Under the pieces are notes generated by a model that was given only the letters and a program-made list of their open reading frames with translations, ran no database searches and had not been told where the DNA came from. A program made the translations under genes and the position numbers. Of a stretch of DNA of 61,258 nt, positions 7,945-16,768 are shown one piece after another. This DNA is from an uncultured Rhodospirillaceae bacterium (GTDB taxonomy: Bacteria; Pseudomonadota; Alphaproteobacteria; Rhodospirillales; Magnetospirillaceae), in assembly GCA_903941095.1 (NCBI GenBank), contig CAJANN010000177.1, positions 1 through 61,258 of the forward strand, read 5' to 3'. Each line of letters starts with the position of its first letter. The first letter of the stretch is position 1.

Positions 7945-10785
7945 TCAGTCAGGCCCCGCCTGGTGCGGCTGCGAAGCCATCGTCAGGTCGACGGCCCGTT
8001 CCACCGCGGCACGGGTCGATGCCAGGCGAACATCAAGCCGGTCGATCAGGTCCTGGCCGCGTTCGGCGTCACTCTTGTCGAGCGCCCGCTCAAGCTCGAC
8101 CGACAGGCGGAAAAGCTCGCCGGCCTCGATCATCCCGGCCGCCCCCTTCAATGTGTGGGCTGCGCGCGCGGCCCGCTCCGGGTCGTTTTCGGCCAGGGCC
8201 ACGCGCATTTCAGCGGCGACATCGCCAAGTGCCAGGAACCCTTTCAGACTCTGGATGTAGAGCCCCTTCAATCCCGCCACCCGCCGCAATCCCGCCCGGA
8301 TATCGAGACCGTCGATATGGCTCGGCAGATAAAGGTCGTCGCCAAGATGCGCCGCGCCGACCGAACCCAGCCCGGGCGCATCCGCCAGCCCGGTCACCCA
8401 TTTGTAGACCACATCGAACAATTGCGGCGGATCGAAGGGCTTGCCGACGAAATCGTTCATCCCCGCGCAAAGGCATTCTTCCTTCTGCGACTGCAGGGAG
8501 TTGGCGGTCAGGGCGATGATGGGCACCGCCTGCAGCGCATCCAGTTCGCGGATCTTCCGGGTGGCGGAAATGCCGTCCAGGACCGGCATCCTGACATCCA
8601 TCAGAATGATTTCGTAATTCCCGCTCCGGGCCTTGTCGACGGCGGCGGCCCCGTCGCCGACGATGTCGACCTCGATGCCCACCGCCGACAGCAGCCCGGC
8701 GGCCACCGTCTGGTTGGTGATGTCGTCGTCGGCCAGAAGCAGCCGCGTCCCCTGAAGAATGGAAAACCTGTTCGGCCCGGCATCTGCGGGGAATGCGGCG
8801 GCCCGATGTTCCGTGGCCGCAGCCGGACCGGAAAGGCCGGCATCCGCGGACCTCTGCACGTGCACGGTGAACCAGAACGTGCTTCCCTGCCCGGACGTGC
8901 TGTCGACGCCCACCTCGCCCCCCATCAGGGCGGCCAGATGCTTGGTGATCGCCAGCCCAAGCCCGGTTCCCCCGAACTTGCGGGTGATCGAGATGTCGGC
9001 CTGCTGAAACGGCTTGAACAGATCGGCCTGCTGTTCCTGCGTCATGCCCAGGCCGGTGTCGGTGACCGCGACGCGCAGGAGCACGCCGCCGGCATCCTCG
9101 CCATCCACGGTCACGGCGACCGAAATCCGCCCCTGCTCGGTGAATTTCACGGCATTGTTCAGATAGTTCAGCAGGATCTGCCCGATCCTGAGCGAATCGC
9201 CGATGACCTTGCGGGGGACGGAAGGGGCGATATCCACGAAGATCGGCAGGTTCTTCGACGATGCCCCCGCGGTCACCATCGCCACCGTATCGTTGACGAC
9301 ATCGGCCACGGTGAACGGCAACACCTCGATCTCGAACTTGCCGGCCTCGATCTTCGACAGATCCAGGATATCGTTGATGATCGCCAGCAGGTGCTGCGCA
9401 GACCGGCCGATGCCTTCGAGATATTCCCGCTGCTTGGGGTTGAGCTCGCCCATCAGCGCCAGATGGGTCAGGCCGATGATGCCGTTCATCGGCGTGCGGA
9501 TTTCATGGCTCATCGTGGCCAGGAAATCGCTTTTGGCCCGGCTTGCCGCTTCGGCCTTCAGTTCGGCTTCCATCAGGTGGGCTTCCGAACGCTTGCGCTC
9601 GGTGATGTCGATGATCGCCCCGATGATTCCGGCGACGGTCCCGTCGGCGGCGGGAAAGGTCGATTTATAGAACTCGACGGTCCGCAGGCTTCCATCGGCG
9701 AACGCCGTCTGCCACTCGTAAACCTGGGACCCCGTCGAGTTCAGCAGCTCCAGATCCTTCGCATGGTAGGTCTGGGCGATCTCGGCCGGCGCCATATCGA
9801 AAACCGACATGCCGATGACCTTCTGGCGCGTCGTGCCAAGATGGTCGAGAAAGCTTTGATTGCACCCGAGATAACGCCCATGCACATCCTTGTAGAAGAC
9901 CGGGATCGGCAGGCTTTCCAGCAGGGAGTTGAGAAACGCTTTCTGATTGAGCAGACGGTTCTCGGAAACCTTGTGCGAAATGATCGTATTGCGGAAGGCG
10001 ACCACGGCTTTGGCCAGCCCCCCCAGAATGCTGCGACGGTCCGATACGATCTTTTCGATCACGGGCAGCGAGGCAGGGTCGGCGTTGCCGTCGCTCAGAT
10101 CCTGCAGGGCGGCGCTGATTTGCGACAGCCGCCCCGTCAGCCAGCGTGCGGCCAGGAACCAGAGCAGCAGCAGCACGCCGACCAGAAACCCGCCGAACAC
10201 CGTGACCCTGGCGGCATGGCGCTGAAAAGCCGCCGCCTGCATCTCGCCCGCCCGGGCGGCCTCGACGGCGACGGCGTCGGCGATGGCGTGGGTATGCTCG
10301 GACAGGGCGACGTAGCTTTGACCGGCCTTGTAGGCGTGCCCCAGCGCCAGGGGCGGATCGATTGCCGCCAGGTCGGTGGCCTGGATGACCAGTCCGCGAT
10401 AGCCGTCGAAATGAGCCCGGGCTTCCCGGGCCTGTTCCTCGCCGCCCCCGTACAGGGCGGGCAGCTTCTGCTCCAGCGCCGCCAGCCGGTTGACCACCTC
10501 GACGTGGATGGCGTATGCGCCGGCCTCGTCCAATCCGGTGGCCGTGGCCCGCTCCAGGGCATTGCCCACCAGACGCTGGATGGAGGCGATTTCCTGGTTG
10601 AAATGCGTGGCGGTGGCGATACGCGCGATTTCCTGCGCCTGACGTTCGCTGGCCTGGTTGTACTGGTCCTGAACGCTGGCGAAGGACACCAGATTGAGAA
10701 TGCCCGTCAGGACGGCCACCAGGGTGACCGGCAGCAACGCGATCAGCAGATAGGGGGGCGCCTTTGGTATACGCACGCCGATCAT
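7945..10785 (-). CDS. Hybrid sensor histidine kinase (PAS-HisKA-HATPase-REC-Hpt)
   Basis: 946 aa. Start at 10785 ([14 protein letters not shown]) puts a membrane helix at residues 11-33; a helical periplasmic sensor (~35-192) and a second helix (~194-214) follow, then a HAMP-like linker, a PAS domain (~285-395), HisKA with phospho-His427 ([10 protein letters not shown]), HATPase (N-box [11 protein letters not shown]-boxes DTGLGM and GGTGLGLAI), a receiver with Asp730 (LMDVRMP) and Lys782 (GKPF), and an Hpt domain with His877 ([10 protein letters not shown]). All phosphorelay residues are present, so it is a complete BarA/ArcB-style relay. No cognate regulator is next to it; the hemerythrin gene diverges from it. 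The ligand is unknown. Confidence 0.93.
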   Translation of the reverse strand: MIGVRIPKAPPYLLIALLPVTLVAVLTGILNLVSFASVQDQYNQASERQAQEIARIATATHFNQEIASIQRLVGNALERATATGLDEAGAYAIHVEVVNRLAALEQKLPALYGGGEEQAREARAHFDGYRGLVIQATDLAAIDPPLALGHAYKAGQSYVALSEHTHAIADAVAVEAARAGEMQAAAFQRHAARVTVFGGFLVGVLLLLWFLAARWLTGRLSQISAALQDLSDGNADPASLPVIEKIVSDRRSILGGLAKAVVAFRNTIISHKVSENRLLNQKAFLNSLLESLPIPVFYKDVHGRYLGCNQSFLDHLGTTRQKVIGMSVFDMAPAEIAQTYHAKDLELLNSTGSQVYEWQTAFADGSLRTVEFYKSTFPAADGTVAGIIGAIIDITERKRSEAHLMEAELKAEAASRAKSDFLATMSHEIRTPMNGIIGLTHLALMGELNPKQREYLEGIGRSAQHLLAIINDILDLSKIEAGKFEIEVLPFTVADVVNDTVAMVTAGASSKNLPIFVDIAPSVPRKVIGDSLRIGQILLNYLNNAVKFTEQGRISVAVTVDGEDAGGVLLRVAVTDTGLGMTQEQQADLFKPFQQADISITRKFGGTGLGLAITKHLAALMGGEVGVDSTSGQGSTFWFTVHVQRSADAGLSGPAAATEHRAAAFPADAGPNRFSILQGTRLLLADDDITNQTVAAGLLSAVGIEVDIVGDGAAAVDKARSGNYEIILMDVRMPVLDGISATRKIRELDALQAVPIIALTANSLQSQKEECLCAGMNDFVGKPFDPPQLFDVVYKWVTGLADAPGLGSVGAAHLGDDLYLPSHIDGLDIRAGLRRVAGLKGLYIQSLKGFLALGDVAAEMRVALAENDPERAARAAHTLKGAAGMIEAGELFRLSVELERALDKSDAERGQDLIDRLDVRLASTRAAVERAVDLTMASQPHQAGPD

Positions 10786-11197
10786 TGCCGGACCAGATGA
10801 TGCGGAGCGGCAGAACCGCTCATCCGCAGGCGCACGCCCGCATCCGGCATGCCGGAGCGGCCATCGGAATACCGCGTATCGACCATCCTTTCTCGTCCCC
10901 CATTGCCGCGCAAGCGGCGGCATCCGACCCTGCGGCCAAAGGCGAACCGTGCCGTGCCCCCGCGCCCCATCCAGCCGCACGCAACGCCCGGGGCAAGGTT
11001 ACGCTGTTCACGGTGATTTAGGCAATGGGGCCAGGACGGGCCGGCAGGGTGATCGCCTTTGGCGATCACCCTGGACGGGCCGGGGCCGGCGCAAAGATTC
11101 CGGCTTGCTGATCCGCGCACCGATCCCCATACTTTTTGCGGATCCGGAGGGACTGCCGGACGGGCGATGCGGAAGGTGTGGTGCGGCCGTGCTGCAG
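10786..11197. other. 412-bp divergent intergenic region with hairpin
   Basis: Lies between the hybrid kinase (minus) and the hemerythrin gene (plus). No credible coding frame: both strands stay open in places only because of high GC. It contains a 13-bp perfect hairpin at 11045-11073 and an AT-richer patch near 11005-11025 (GTGATTTAGGCAATG). I could not place a convincing promoter for either gene. Confidence 0.5.
11045..11073. promoter_or_regulatory. Perfect 13-bp inverted repeat with 3-nt loop
   Basis: CAGGGTGATCGCC - TTT - GGCGATCACCCTG. The stem is perfect and very stable, without a T run on either side. It sits 125 bp ahead of the hemerythrin-receiver gene. It could end leader or antisense transcription, stabilise an mRNA end, or be a protein-binding dyad; sequence alone does not decide. 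Confidence 0.55.
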
Positions 11198-12010
11198 ATG
11201 ACGGAAGACCTGAGGATCGGACATCCGATCATCGACACCGACCACCAGCGTCTGTTCGATATCATCAACAATTTCAACACCCTTTCGGTGTCTCTCAGCA
11301 ATGAGACGCGGATGCACGAGACACTGAAGGCTCTTTACCGATATGGCGAAGAGCATTTCCAGCGTGAACAGAAGATACAGATCGATTGCGGTTATCCGTA
11401 TTGCAGCACCCACGCGGCGGAACACAAGAAGCTGTCCGATGAAATCGCCGGGATCGCCACCGACTTTTTCATCAAGAAAAGCAAGCCGCTGGACAGGGAC
11501 GCGATCAAATTCCTGAATCAGTTCCTGGAAGACTGGATCATCCGTCATGTCAAGAAGGTCGACATGACGATGGAACATTATGTGGTCACGACCATGTCTT
11601 CGGGCGGCGACGGCGGCAGTGCCGTCGAACGGTTCGCCTCTCTGGACATGGTCGCCCTGGTCGTCGATGCCGGCGCCGCGTCCCGCGATATGCTTTGCCG
11701 GACGCTGATCCGGATGGGCGTCACCATCGTCCTGGAAGCCGACGGCATCGTCGACGGCATGAAGAAATGCATGGGTGACCCCGCCCCGGATTTTCTGGTG
11801 ATCGGCTCCGGCCTGGAATTCCAGAAATTCATCGGTACTCTGCGATCCACCCAGGCCGCCTATGTCGCGGCACTGCCCGCAATCCTGGCCATCGACCCGG
11901 CCGACCGGGTCGCCGAAGACGTGGCGGCGGCGTGCGGAATGCAGGGGGCGTTCCTCAAGACCCAGACAGCGCAAGAAATCTCGCAGGCGATCAGACGCTG
12001 TCTGGCCTGA
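11198..12010 (+). CDS. Bacteriohemerythrin fused to a degenerate receiver domain
   Basis: 270 aa. Residues 1-130 are a bacteriohemerythrin with all seven di-iron ligands: His16, His53, Glu57, His72, His76, His117, Asp122. Residues ~150-268 look like a CheY-type receiver (ALVVDAG first strand, ILAI fourth strand, GAFLK with the conserved Lys254) but the third strand reads FLVIGS where the phospho-acceptor Asp should be, so it is probably not phosphorylated. Likely an O2- or NO-responsive sensor or carrier with a signalling output. ATG 11198 chosen; GTG 11189 is an alternative and neither has a strong ribosome site. The caspase operon converges 4 bp downstream. Confidence 0.82.
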   Translation: MTEDLRIGHPIIDTDHQRLFDIINNFNTLSVSLSNETRMHETLKALYRYGEEHFQREQKIQIDCGYPYCSTHAAEHKKLSDEIAGIATDFFIKKSKPLDRDAIKFLNQFLEDWIIRHVKKVDMTMEHYVVTTMSSGGDGGSAVERFASLDMVALVVDAGAASRDMLCRTLIRMGVTIVLEADGIVDGMKKCMGDPAPDFLVIGSGLEFQKFIGTLRSTQAAYVAALPAILAIDPADRVAEDVAAACGMQGAFLKTQTAQEISQAIRRCLA

Positions 12011-12014
12011 ACCG

Positions 12015-13556
12015 TCACGGATAGGGGGTGGCCGAGATCTCCATCATGTCGAACGAGGATTCGCACAGTGGCTCGGGCAGGCCAAGCAGGAAGTGCTTGT
12101 CCCAGATCTTGTAGAACACCCCGACCTCGTTCCGGTAGTCGTTACAGTTCATCGCCTTGGGTTCGCCGGGATCATAGGCCACCGCCGCCATCTCCGGCGT
12201 GCGCCAAGCCCCGGCATAGATCAGCGTCTTGTCGTCATGGCGCAGCAGGCGCCCGCTGGTCCGCTGGCTTCCCCCGGTCTTTTCAAGCTTGGAAACGCCG
12301 CCGGACGACGACAGGCGGCAGGGTTTCCAGTCGTACAGCACCGTGACCAGGCCGCCGATCTTAAGCACCCGGCAGTGGAAATTGCCGTTCAGTTCGCTGT
12401 CGCCGACCGGGCGCGGCTCGGCGCCGCCCAGGGTCTTGACCAGCGACACGACACTGGCGGCAGGCTGCGGGCGTTCCTTTTCCATCTCGGCCCAGGCCTT
12501 CTTCCACGACTCGCCATAGCGGCCCAGGCGCTGGGTGTCGAAGGCACTCAGCGACGCCTTCCAGTCCGCAGCCGGTCGCGAGGGCGGCCCGCCGCCGGTC
12601 GCCGCCGGAGGAGCCGCCGCCTGCTGCTGGCGCTTTCCGTCCATTTCGGCCTGGATGCGCCGCTGTTCGGCCTGGATGCGCTCCAGCTCGGCCTTGGCCG
12701 CGACGACATCCTGCTGAGCCCGTGAGGCCTCGTCGGCGCCGGCCGGAGCCGCCGCTCCGGGGGTGAACATGAAGGTGCCGACCGACTGGTCGTAGATTGC
12801 CGGCGTCTGCAGGTGGCCGATCCCCTTGGCCCGGGTGATGACTTCCATCTTCACCTGATTGACGGCGTCCTGCACCTTCAGGCCCGGCACCCGCATGACC
12901 TTCAGGAATTCGCGGGTGAACAGACCGTTGGGGTCGCGGTCGTCGTTGCCCAGACGGTCCAGCGCCTGCTGGTTGGCACCGGCGGAATAGACCACCATCA
13001 CCCCGGAAGCGTTGCCGCTGGGCGCCGCCAGTCCCTTGGTCCCGCCGATGGACCGCCCGGTCCCCTGGAACGGATTGTTGCGGCAGGCATCGATCACCGC
13101 CAGGGTGAACTTGGCCTGAGTCTGCGACACCCGGTCGACCAGCCGGGACAGGTCGACGGCGTCATAGGCGACATCGGCCTCCTTTTCCGCCTGCAGGTCG
13201 ACGGGGATCAGGTAATTGGCGCTGTTGATCTGCACCCCGTGTCCAGAATAGTAGATCACGCTGACCGCATCCGAGCTCAGCTTGCCGACGAATTCCTCGA
13301 CGGCGCCGTTCATGGCCCGACGGCCGGCATTTTCCCGATAGACCACGTCGAAGCCGCGCTGCTCCAACTCCCGGCGGAAGGCCCGGGCGTCGGCGACCGC
13401 GTTGACCAATGGCGACACGTGCTGATAATCGTTGTTGCCGATGACCAGGGCCACCCGGCGGCCGGCATCGGCCCAGGCCGCCCCCGGCAGGACCGCCAGC
13501 CACAGGACCGCCAGCCACAGCGCCGCCATCCCACCTCGCCACCACCGTCCCGACAT
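12015..13556 (-). CDS. Secreted caspase-like (metacaspase, peptidase C14) protein
   Basis: 513 aa. Signal peptide (~1-29), then a caspase p20-type domain ~33-265: RVALVIGNNDY, catalytic His106 in IYYSGHGVQ and catalytic Cys158 in VIDACRNNPF. A coiled coil rich in Glu, Gln and Arg spans ~278-312, then a Pro/Ala linker and a distinct C-terminal domain (~335-513) with paired Cys (FHCRVLKIGG, DWKPCRL, MNCNDYRN, PLCES), perhaps DUF4893-like and probably disulfide-bonded in the periplasm. Metacaspases cut after basic residues; target unknown. TGATG overlap with the OmpA gene shows translational coupling. Confidence 0.9.
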   Translation of the reverse strand: MSGRWWRGGMAALWLAVLWLAVLPGAAWADAGRRVALVIGNNDYQHVSPLVNAVADARAFRRELEQRGFDVVYRENAGRRAMNGAVEEFVGKLSSDAVSVIYYSGHGVQINSANYLIPVDLQAEKEADVAYDAVDLSRLVDRVSQTQAKFTLAVIDACRNNPFQGTGRSIGGTKGLAAPSGNASGVMVVYSAGANQQALDRLGNDDRDPNGLFTREFLKVMRVPGLKVQDAVNQVKMEVITRAKGIGHLQTPAIYDQSVGTFMFTPGAAAPAGADEASRAQQDVVAAKAELERIQAEQRRIQAEMDGKRQQQAAAPPAATGGGPPSRPAADWKASLSAFDTQRLGRYGESWKKAWAEMEKERPQPAASVVSLVKTLGGAEPRPVGDSELNGNFHCRVLKIGGLVTVLYDWKPCRLSSSGGVSKLEKTGGSQRTSGRLLRHDDKTLIYAGAWRTPEMAAVAYDPGEPKAMNCNDYRNEVGVFYKIWDKHFLLGLPEPLCESSFDMMEISATPYP

Positions 13557-14101
13557 CAGCGTTCCCCCAGATTGACGACCCGCACCCGGCGGTTGACTCC
13601 CGATTCCGGATTGGCCGGATCCAGCAATTGCCCCTTGCCCAGCCCGACCGCGTCAAGACGGCCGGGGTCAGCGGCATGCGTCACCACCAGTTCGCGGCGC
13701 ACCGCCTCGGCCCGCCGTTCGGACAGTGCCTGGTTGTACTGCTCGCCGCCTTTGGCGTCGGTATGACCTTCCAGGCGGAAGCGCCCCTGGGCCAGCCGGG
13801 GATCCTTGAGAGCCCGCCCCAGATTGCCGACCAGGATCCGGCCGTCAGGCGTAAGCTCGGCCGAATTGAACTCGAACCCGATGCTGAGATCGATGGCGGG
13901 CGGCGCCTCCGGGGCAGCGGCGGTCATCGAGATGCCCCGCCCGTCGGCGGACCGCGGCTGGAACGACCGGGTCAGGCCGGCCGCAGGCGGAGCCGCCAGC
14001 TTGCCGGCGATCTCGGCGGCGTCGGGCATGTCGGCCGCCCCGGCCGGGGCCGGCAGCAGGGCGGCCAGGATCACGGTGGCCAGGATTTTGTTCATGCTCA
14101 T
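13556..14101 (-). CDS. Periplasmic OmpA-family (peptidoglycan-binding) protein
   Basis: 181 aa. Signal peptide (residues 1-23, ending AGAA), a short linker of about 45 residues, and an OmpA C-terminal domain (~72-180) with IGFEFNSAELTPDG, LEGHTDAKGGEQYNQALSERRA and NRRVRVVNLGE. The Asp and Arg of this motif bind the diaminopimelate of peptidoglycan. There is no beta barrel and no lipobox, so it is a soluble periplasmic cell-wall tether. It overlaps its neighbours on both sides, placing it between a papain-like and a caspase-like protease. Confidence 0.92.
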   Translation of the reverse strand: MSMNKILATVILAALLPAPAGAADMPDAAEIAGKLAAPPAAGLTRSFQPRSADGRGISMTAAAPEAPPAIDLSIGFEFNSAELTPDGRILVGNLGRALKDPRLAQGRFRLEGHTDAKGGEQYNQALSERRAEAVRRELVVTHAADPGRLDAVGLGKGQLLDPANPESGVNRRVRVVNLGER

Positions 14102-15777
14102 TTTCCTTTGCCGGCGGCGGCTGTGACCAGCGGCAGGAACACCGCCTCGACCTGGGCCTTGCCCTGTTGCTGGCCCAGCAGGGCCAGCCGCAATTCGGTA
14201 AGATATTCGCGTTCGGTCTCGGCCGGGGGACGGTCGAGCGCCATCAGCGGCAGGCGCGAAGCCACCGCCACGACGCTTTCGTCGCCGAACACCGGACCGG
14301 AAATCACATATTCGCCTTTCCCGCCCAGGGTCAGGGCCGTTCCCGGCGGCAATGGCTGGTTGCCCTGATCGGCGTAGCGCCGCAGATGCACCACCTGGCC
14401 GTCGGCCTGGATGTACGAAACATACAGATAGCTGGGATAGGCCGGGGTGGTCAGCCGCATGACCAAAGGTTCGCCCTCTCGCCACTCGGCCTTGCCGCTG
14501 CTCAACACCAGCCCCTGGGCCTGCTCCAGGGGATGGGACAGGGTCAGCAGGGCCTCGCATTGCGGCCACGGGCGAACGGGCAGGTCGAAGACCACGTCCG
14601 CCGCCGCTGCGGCCCGCAGCCGGCCGGCATCCCCGGGCGAGGCGACGAAGCCCCGCACCGTCAGCGATTCGCCCCGGGTCTCGACCCGGACATCGGCGCA
14701 GGACAGGTCCTGGGCCACGGCACGCAGCCGGCGCGCGACCTCGGCACGGTCGATCCGGGGCGGGTCGATCCGCACCGGCGCCGGCGGCGGAATCACGGCG
14801 ACCGGAGGAGGAGGAATGACGGTGATCGGCGGCGGCGGCGGTTGCGGAGCCGGCGGCTCGACGGGAACCGGCGGCGGGGGTGGTGGCGGGGGTGGTGGCG
14901 GCGGCTCGGGAGCCGGCTGGGGACGTTCGCGCTCCACCGGACGGGGCGGCGGTGCCGGCGGCACCGCTTGCGCGACCCGGACCGAATAGGATTCGGCGAC
15001 ATGGGACCGGAAGGCGCGATAGCTGATCCAGGCGAACCCGTCGTCCCCCCAACCCTTGCCCCACGAATTGATCAGCCTGAAGGCCCGGCGTTCGTCGTCA
15101 TAGGCCACCACCGTCATGGCGTGGTAGTCGTCCGACCGGGTCAGATCGTCGAATGCCGCGCCGCCCGTGAAGGCGACGAACGGGGCCGACACCCGCATGG
15201 CGATCACCACCGGGTTGCCGGCGGCCACCTCGCCCTTCACATCGTCCAGAACACCCTTGTCCAGACGCTTCCACCGCTCGATGCGGTAGGGCGCCGCCTG
15301 CTGGTTGACCTGCATGTCGGGCAAGACGCCGCACGACGATTCCCTGTAGGGGAAAAGCGCCAGGGGCGGCGCCCCCTTGGTCTTGAGCAGATCCAGCACC
15401 ACCGGCAGGCGCAGCCCCTCGGAACAGGCGGTGCCGGCCGGCGCCAGCTGGTTGTAGACGAAAGCCGGACTGAGCGGGGTCGCTGGCCGGACCGTGCCCG
15501 CCGCCAGACGGTTTTCGTAATAGCTTCGCAGGTAATATGTGGTCGACCACGCGGTGCACGAGGATTGCGTACCCTGGTTGCCCACCGCCGGAAACCAGCG
15601 CGACAGGTCGGCCGAGGGCGGCAGGAATGCGCGGAACCGGGGGATCGCCGGCAGAACCTGATAGTCCGCTTCGTCCAGGGGGATCAGCCCGCGGCCGGGA
15701 GCCGGCTCGGCCGCGGCCGGACACGCCATCGCCAGAATGACGACCGCCACCCCCAGGCCGGCTGATTTCGACGTCAT
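14098..15777 (-). CDS. Secreted papain-like (C1) protease with BON-like and DUF4384-like domains
   Basis: 559 aa from ATG 15777 (ATG 15789 would add four residues; AGAGG lies too close to it). A signal peptide is followed by a C1A papain domain (~35-270 in the longer numbering): oxyanion Gln72, catalytic Cys78 (GTQSSCTAWS), His223 (DDYHAM), Asn241 (LINSWGKGWGDDG). Then come a 65-residue Pro-rich linker (~276-343), a BON-like region (~345-415) and a DUF4384-like domain (~430-520, MRLTTPAYPSYLYVSYIQADG). DUF4384 domains often mark envelope and outer-membrane regulatory proteins. First gene of the OmpA/caspase operon. Substrate unknown. Confidence 0.87.
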   Translation of the reverse strand: MTSKSAGLGVAVVILAMACPAAAEPAPGRGLIPLDEADYQVLPAIPRFRAFLPPSADLSRWFPAVGNQGTQSSCTAWSTTYYLRSYYENRLAAGTVRPATPLSPAFVYNQLAPAGTACSEGLRLPVVLDLLKTKGAPPLALFPYRESSCGVLPDMQVNQQAAPYRIERWKRLDKGVLDDVKGEVAAGNPVVIAMRVSAPFVAFTGGAAFDDLTRSDDYHAMTVVAYDDERRAFRLINSWGKGWGDDGFAWISYRAFRSHVAESYSVRVAQAVPPAPPPRPVERERPQPAPEPPPPPPPPPPPPVPVEPPAPQPPPPPITVIPPPPVAVIPPPAPVRIDPPRIDRAEVARRLRAVAQDLSCADVRVETRGESLTVRGFVASPGDAGRLRAAAAADVVFDLPVRPWPQCEALLTLSHPLEQAQGLVLSSGKAEWREGEPLVMRLTTPAYPSYLYVSYIQADGQVVHLRRYADQGNQPLPPGTALTLGGKGEYVISGPVFGDESVVAVASRLPLMALDRPPAETEREYLTELRLALLGQQQGKAQVEAVFLPLVTAAAGKGK

Positions 15778-15915
15778 GTCTGCCGCCATCCTCTTGCTTC
15801 TTGGCCCCGCCGCCGCCGCCTTTGGCGGTCGCGATGCGCCATGCTAACAAACCTACGGCCAGTCCTCTAGTTTGTATTGCGGATCCGGTCCGGGCCGTTT
15901 CCCGTCCCAGATCGC

Positions 15916-15932
15916 CACAAAACGTCACAAAA
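15916..15932 (+). repeat. CACAAAA direct repeat, 10-bp period, between protease and hemerythrin genes
   Basis: CACAAAA at 15916-15922 and 15926-15932, one helical turn apart, in the 250-bp divergent region between the papain-like protease (minus) and the hemerythrin (plus). The spacing suits a tandem regulator site but the repeat is short and could be chance. Confidence 0.25.
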
Positions 15933-16027
15933 TCTTCCGCCCATTTACGGTTATCGCCTTATTGAAGCCCGGGCTGTTCACTGGAAATCTATGTCCCAGG
16001 GATTAGCTGCCGGTCTGGGAGGGCGCG

Positions 16028-16492
16028 ATGATCACGTGGCGCGAAGAAATGGCGGTCGGGGTTCCGGCGATCGATGACGACCACAAGGCCTTGATCGGCA
16101 TCATCAACGAATTCGAATCATGCCAGACGCGGACCTGCGCCGAGCGGGCCGCCAAGAAGCTTTATGCCTATACCCGCAGCCACTTCCGGCGCGAGGAGGC
16201 GATTCAGGCAAGCTTCAATTACCCGGACAGGGAGCGTCAGGCGGCCGAGCACGCGCAGATCGCGGCGAACCTGGAAACCCTGATCAAGACGGCCTTCCTG
16301 GGCAAATCGCGCAGCGATTCCGACGTGATCGCCGACATCACCAAGCTGATGCGCCAGTGGATCGTCGACCACGTCATCAAGCATGACCTGAAAATGCGGC
16401 CGTTCTTCCGGAAGATACAGCGGCCCGAGGATTTTTTCCTGCCGCCGCTGGTCAGCAAGATCGGCATCGGCCCGGCACACCACCACCCGTAG
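16028..16492 (+). CDS. Bacteriohemerythrin lacking one His ligand
   Basis: 154 aa single-domain hemerythrin. Ligands His19 (DDDHK), His52 and Glu56 (HFRREE), His75 (AEH), His115 and Asp120 (HVIKHD) are present, but the first His of the HxxxH pair is Gln71 (QAAEH). The family binds O2 at a non-haem di-iron site, and some members handle NO. Loss of one ligand could leave an open coordination site or a mononuclear centre. GGGAGGG six bases before the ATG gives a strong ribosome site. The C-terminus ends in a short His run (AHHHHP). Confidence 0.9.
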   Translation: MITWREEMAVGVPAIDDDHKALIGIINEFESCQTRTCAERAAKKLYAYTRSHFRREEAIQASFNYPDRERQAAEHAQIAANLETLIKTAFLGKSRSDSDVIADITKLMRQWIVDHVIKHDLKMRPFFRKIQRPEDFFLPPLVSKIGIGPAHHHP

Positions 16493-16498
16493 CCGGAC

Positions 16499-16732
16499 AT
16501 GTCGCCCCCTGACCGGCCGGACCGCCGGATGCCCCTGTCCGATGGCCAATGCCGCTGGCGCGATCTTGCCGCCGATCGCCCGATCGGCGACATCGTTCCC
16601 TATCTCCAGTGCTCGTCGATGCTGACCTGCCGCCTGCATCGGGAATGCGGCGAAACGGCGCTGGCAATCCTGAAACAGGCCATCCGGGCGCGAAAGGCCG
16701 AACCGGCGGCACTTGCGGCGGAAGCCGCCTGA
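16499..16732 (+). CDS. Small Cys-containing hypothetical protein
   Basis: 77 aa (67 aa if the second ATG, MPLSDGQ, is used). It begins 7 bp after the hemerythrin stop in the same direction, so co-transcription is likely. Four Cys (residues 18, 38, 44, 50) cluster before an Ala-rich C-terminal helix. I do not recognise the family. Position suggests a role with the hemerythrin; coding status is moderately supported. Confidence 0.5.
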   Translation: MSPPDRPDRRMPLSDGQCRWRDLAADRPIGDIVPYLQCSSMLTCRLHRECGETALAILKQAIRARKAEPAALAAEAA

Positions 16733-16768
16733 CCCGGTTCAGGCCACCGCCTGCATGGGGCCTTGGCG

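Noticed and set aside
10949-11197. Extended N-terminus of the hemerythrin-receiver protein
   Set aside because: The in-frame extension runs through the perfect hairpin and has no hydrophobic or domain pattern; the hemerythrin fold begins at MTEDLRIGHP.
12061-12075. CAGTGGC, reverse of the cobalamin riboswitch B12 box core
   Set aside because: It lies inside the caspase-like coding region, with no surrounding riboswitch structure and no cobalamin gene next to it. No other B12-box candidate was seen before the cob, cbi or importer genes.
14860-14920. GGCGGTGGC-like tandem triplets
   Set aside because: This is the coding sequence of the proline-rich linker of the papain-like protease, not an independent repeat array.
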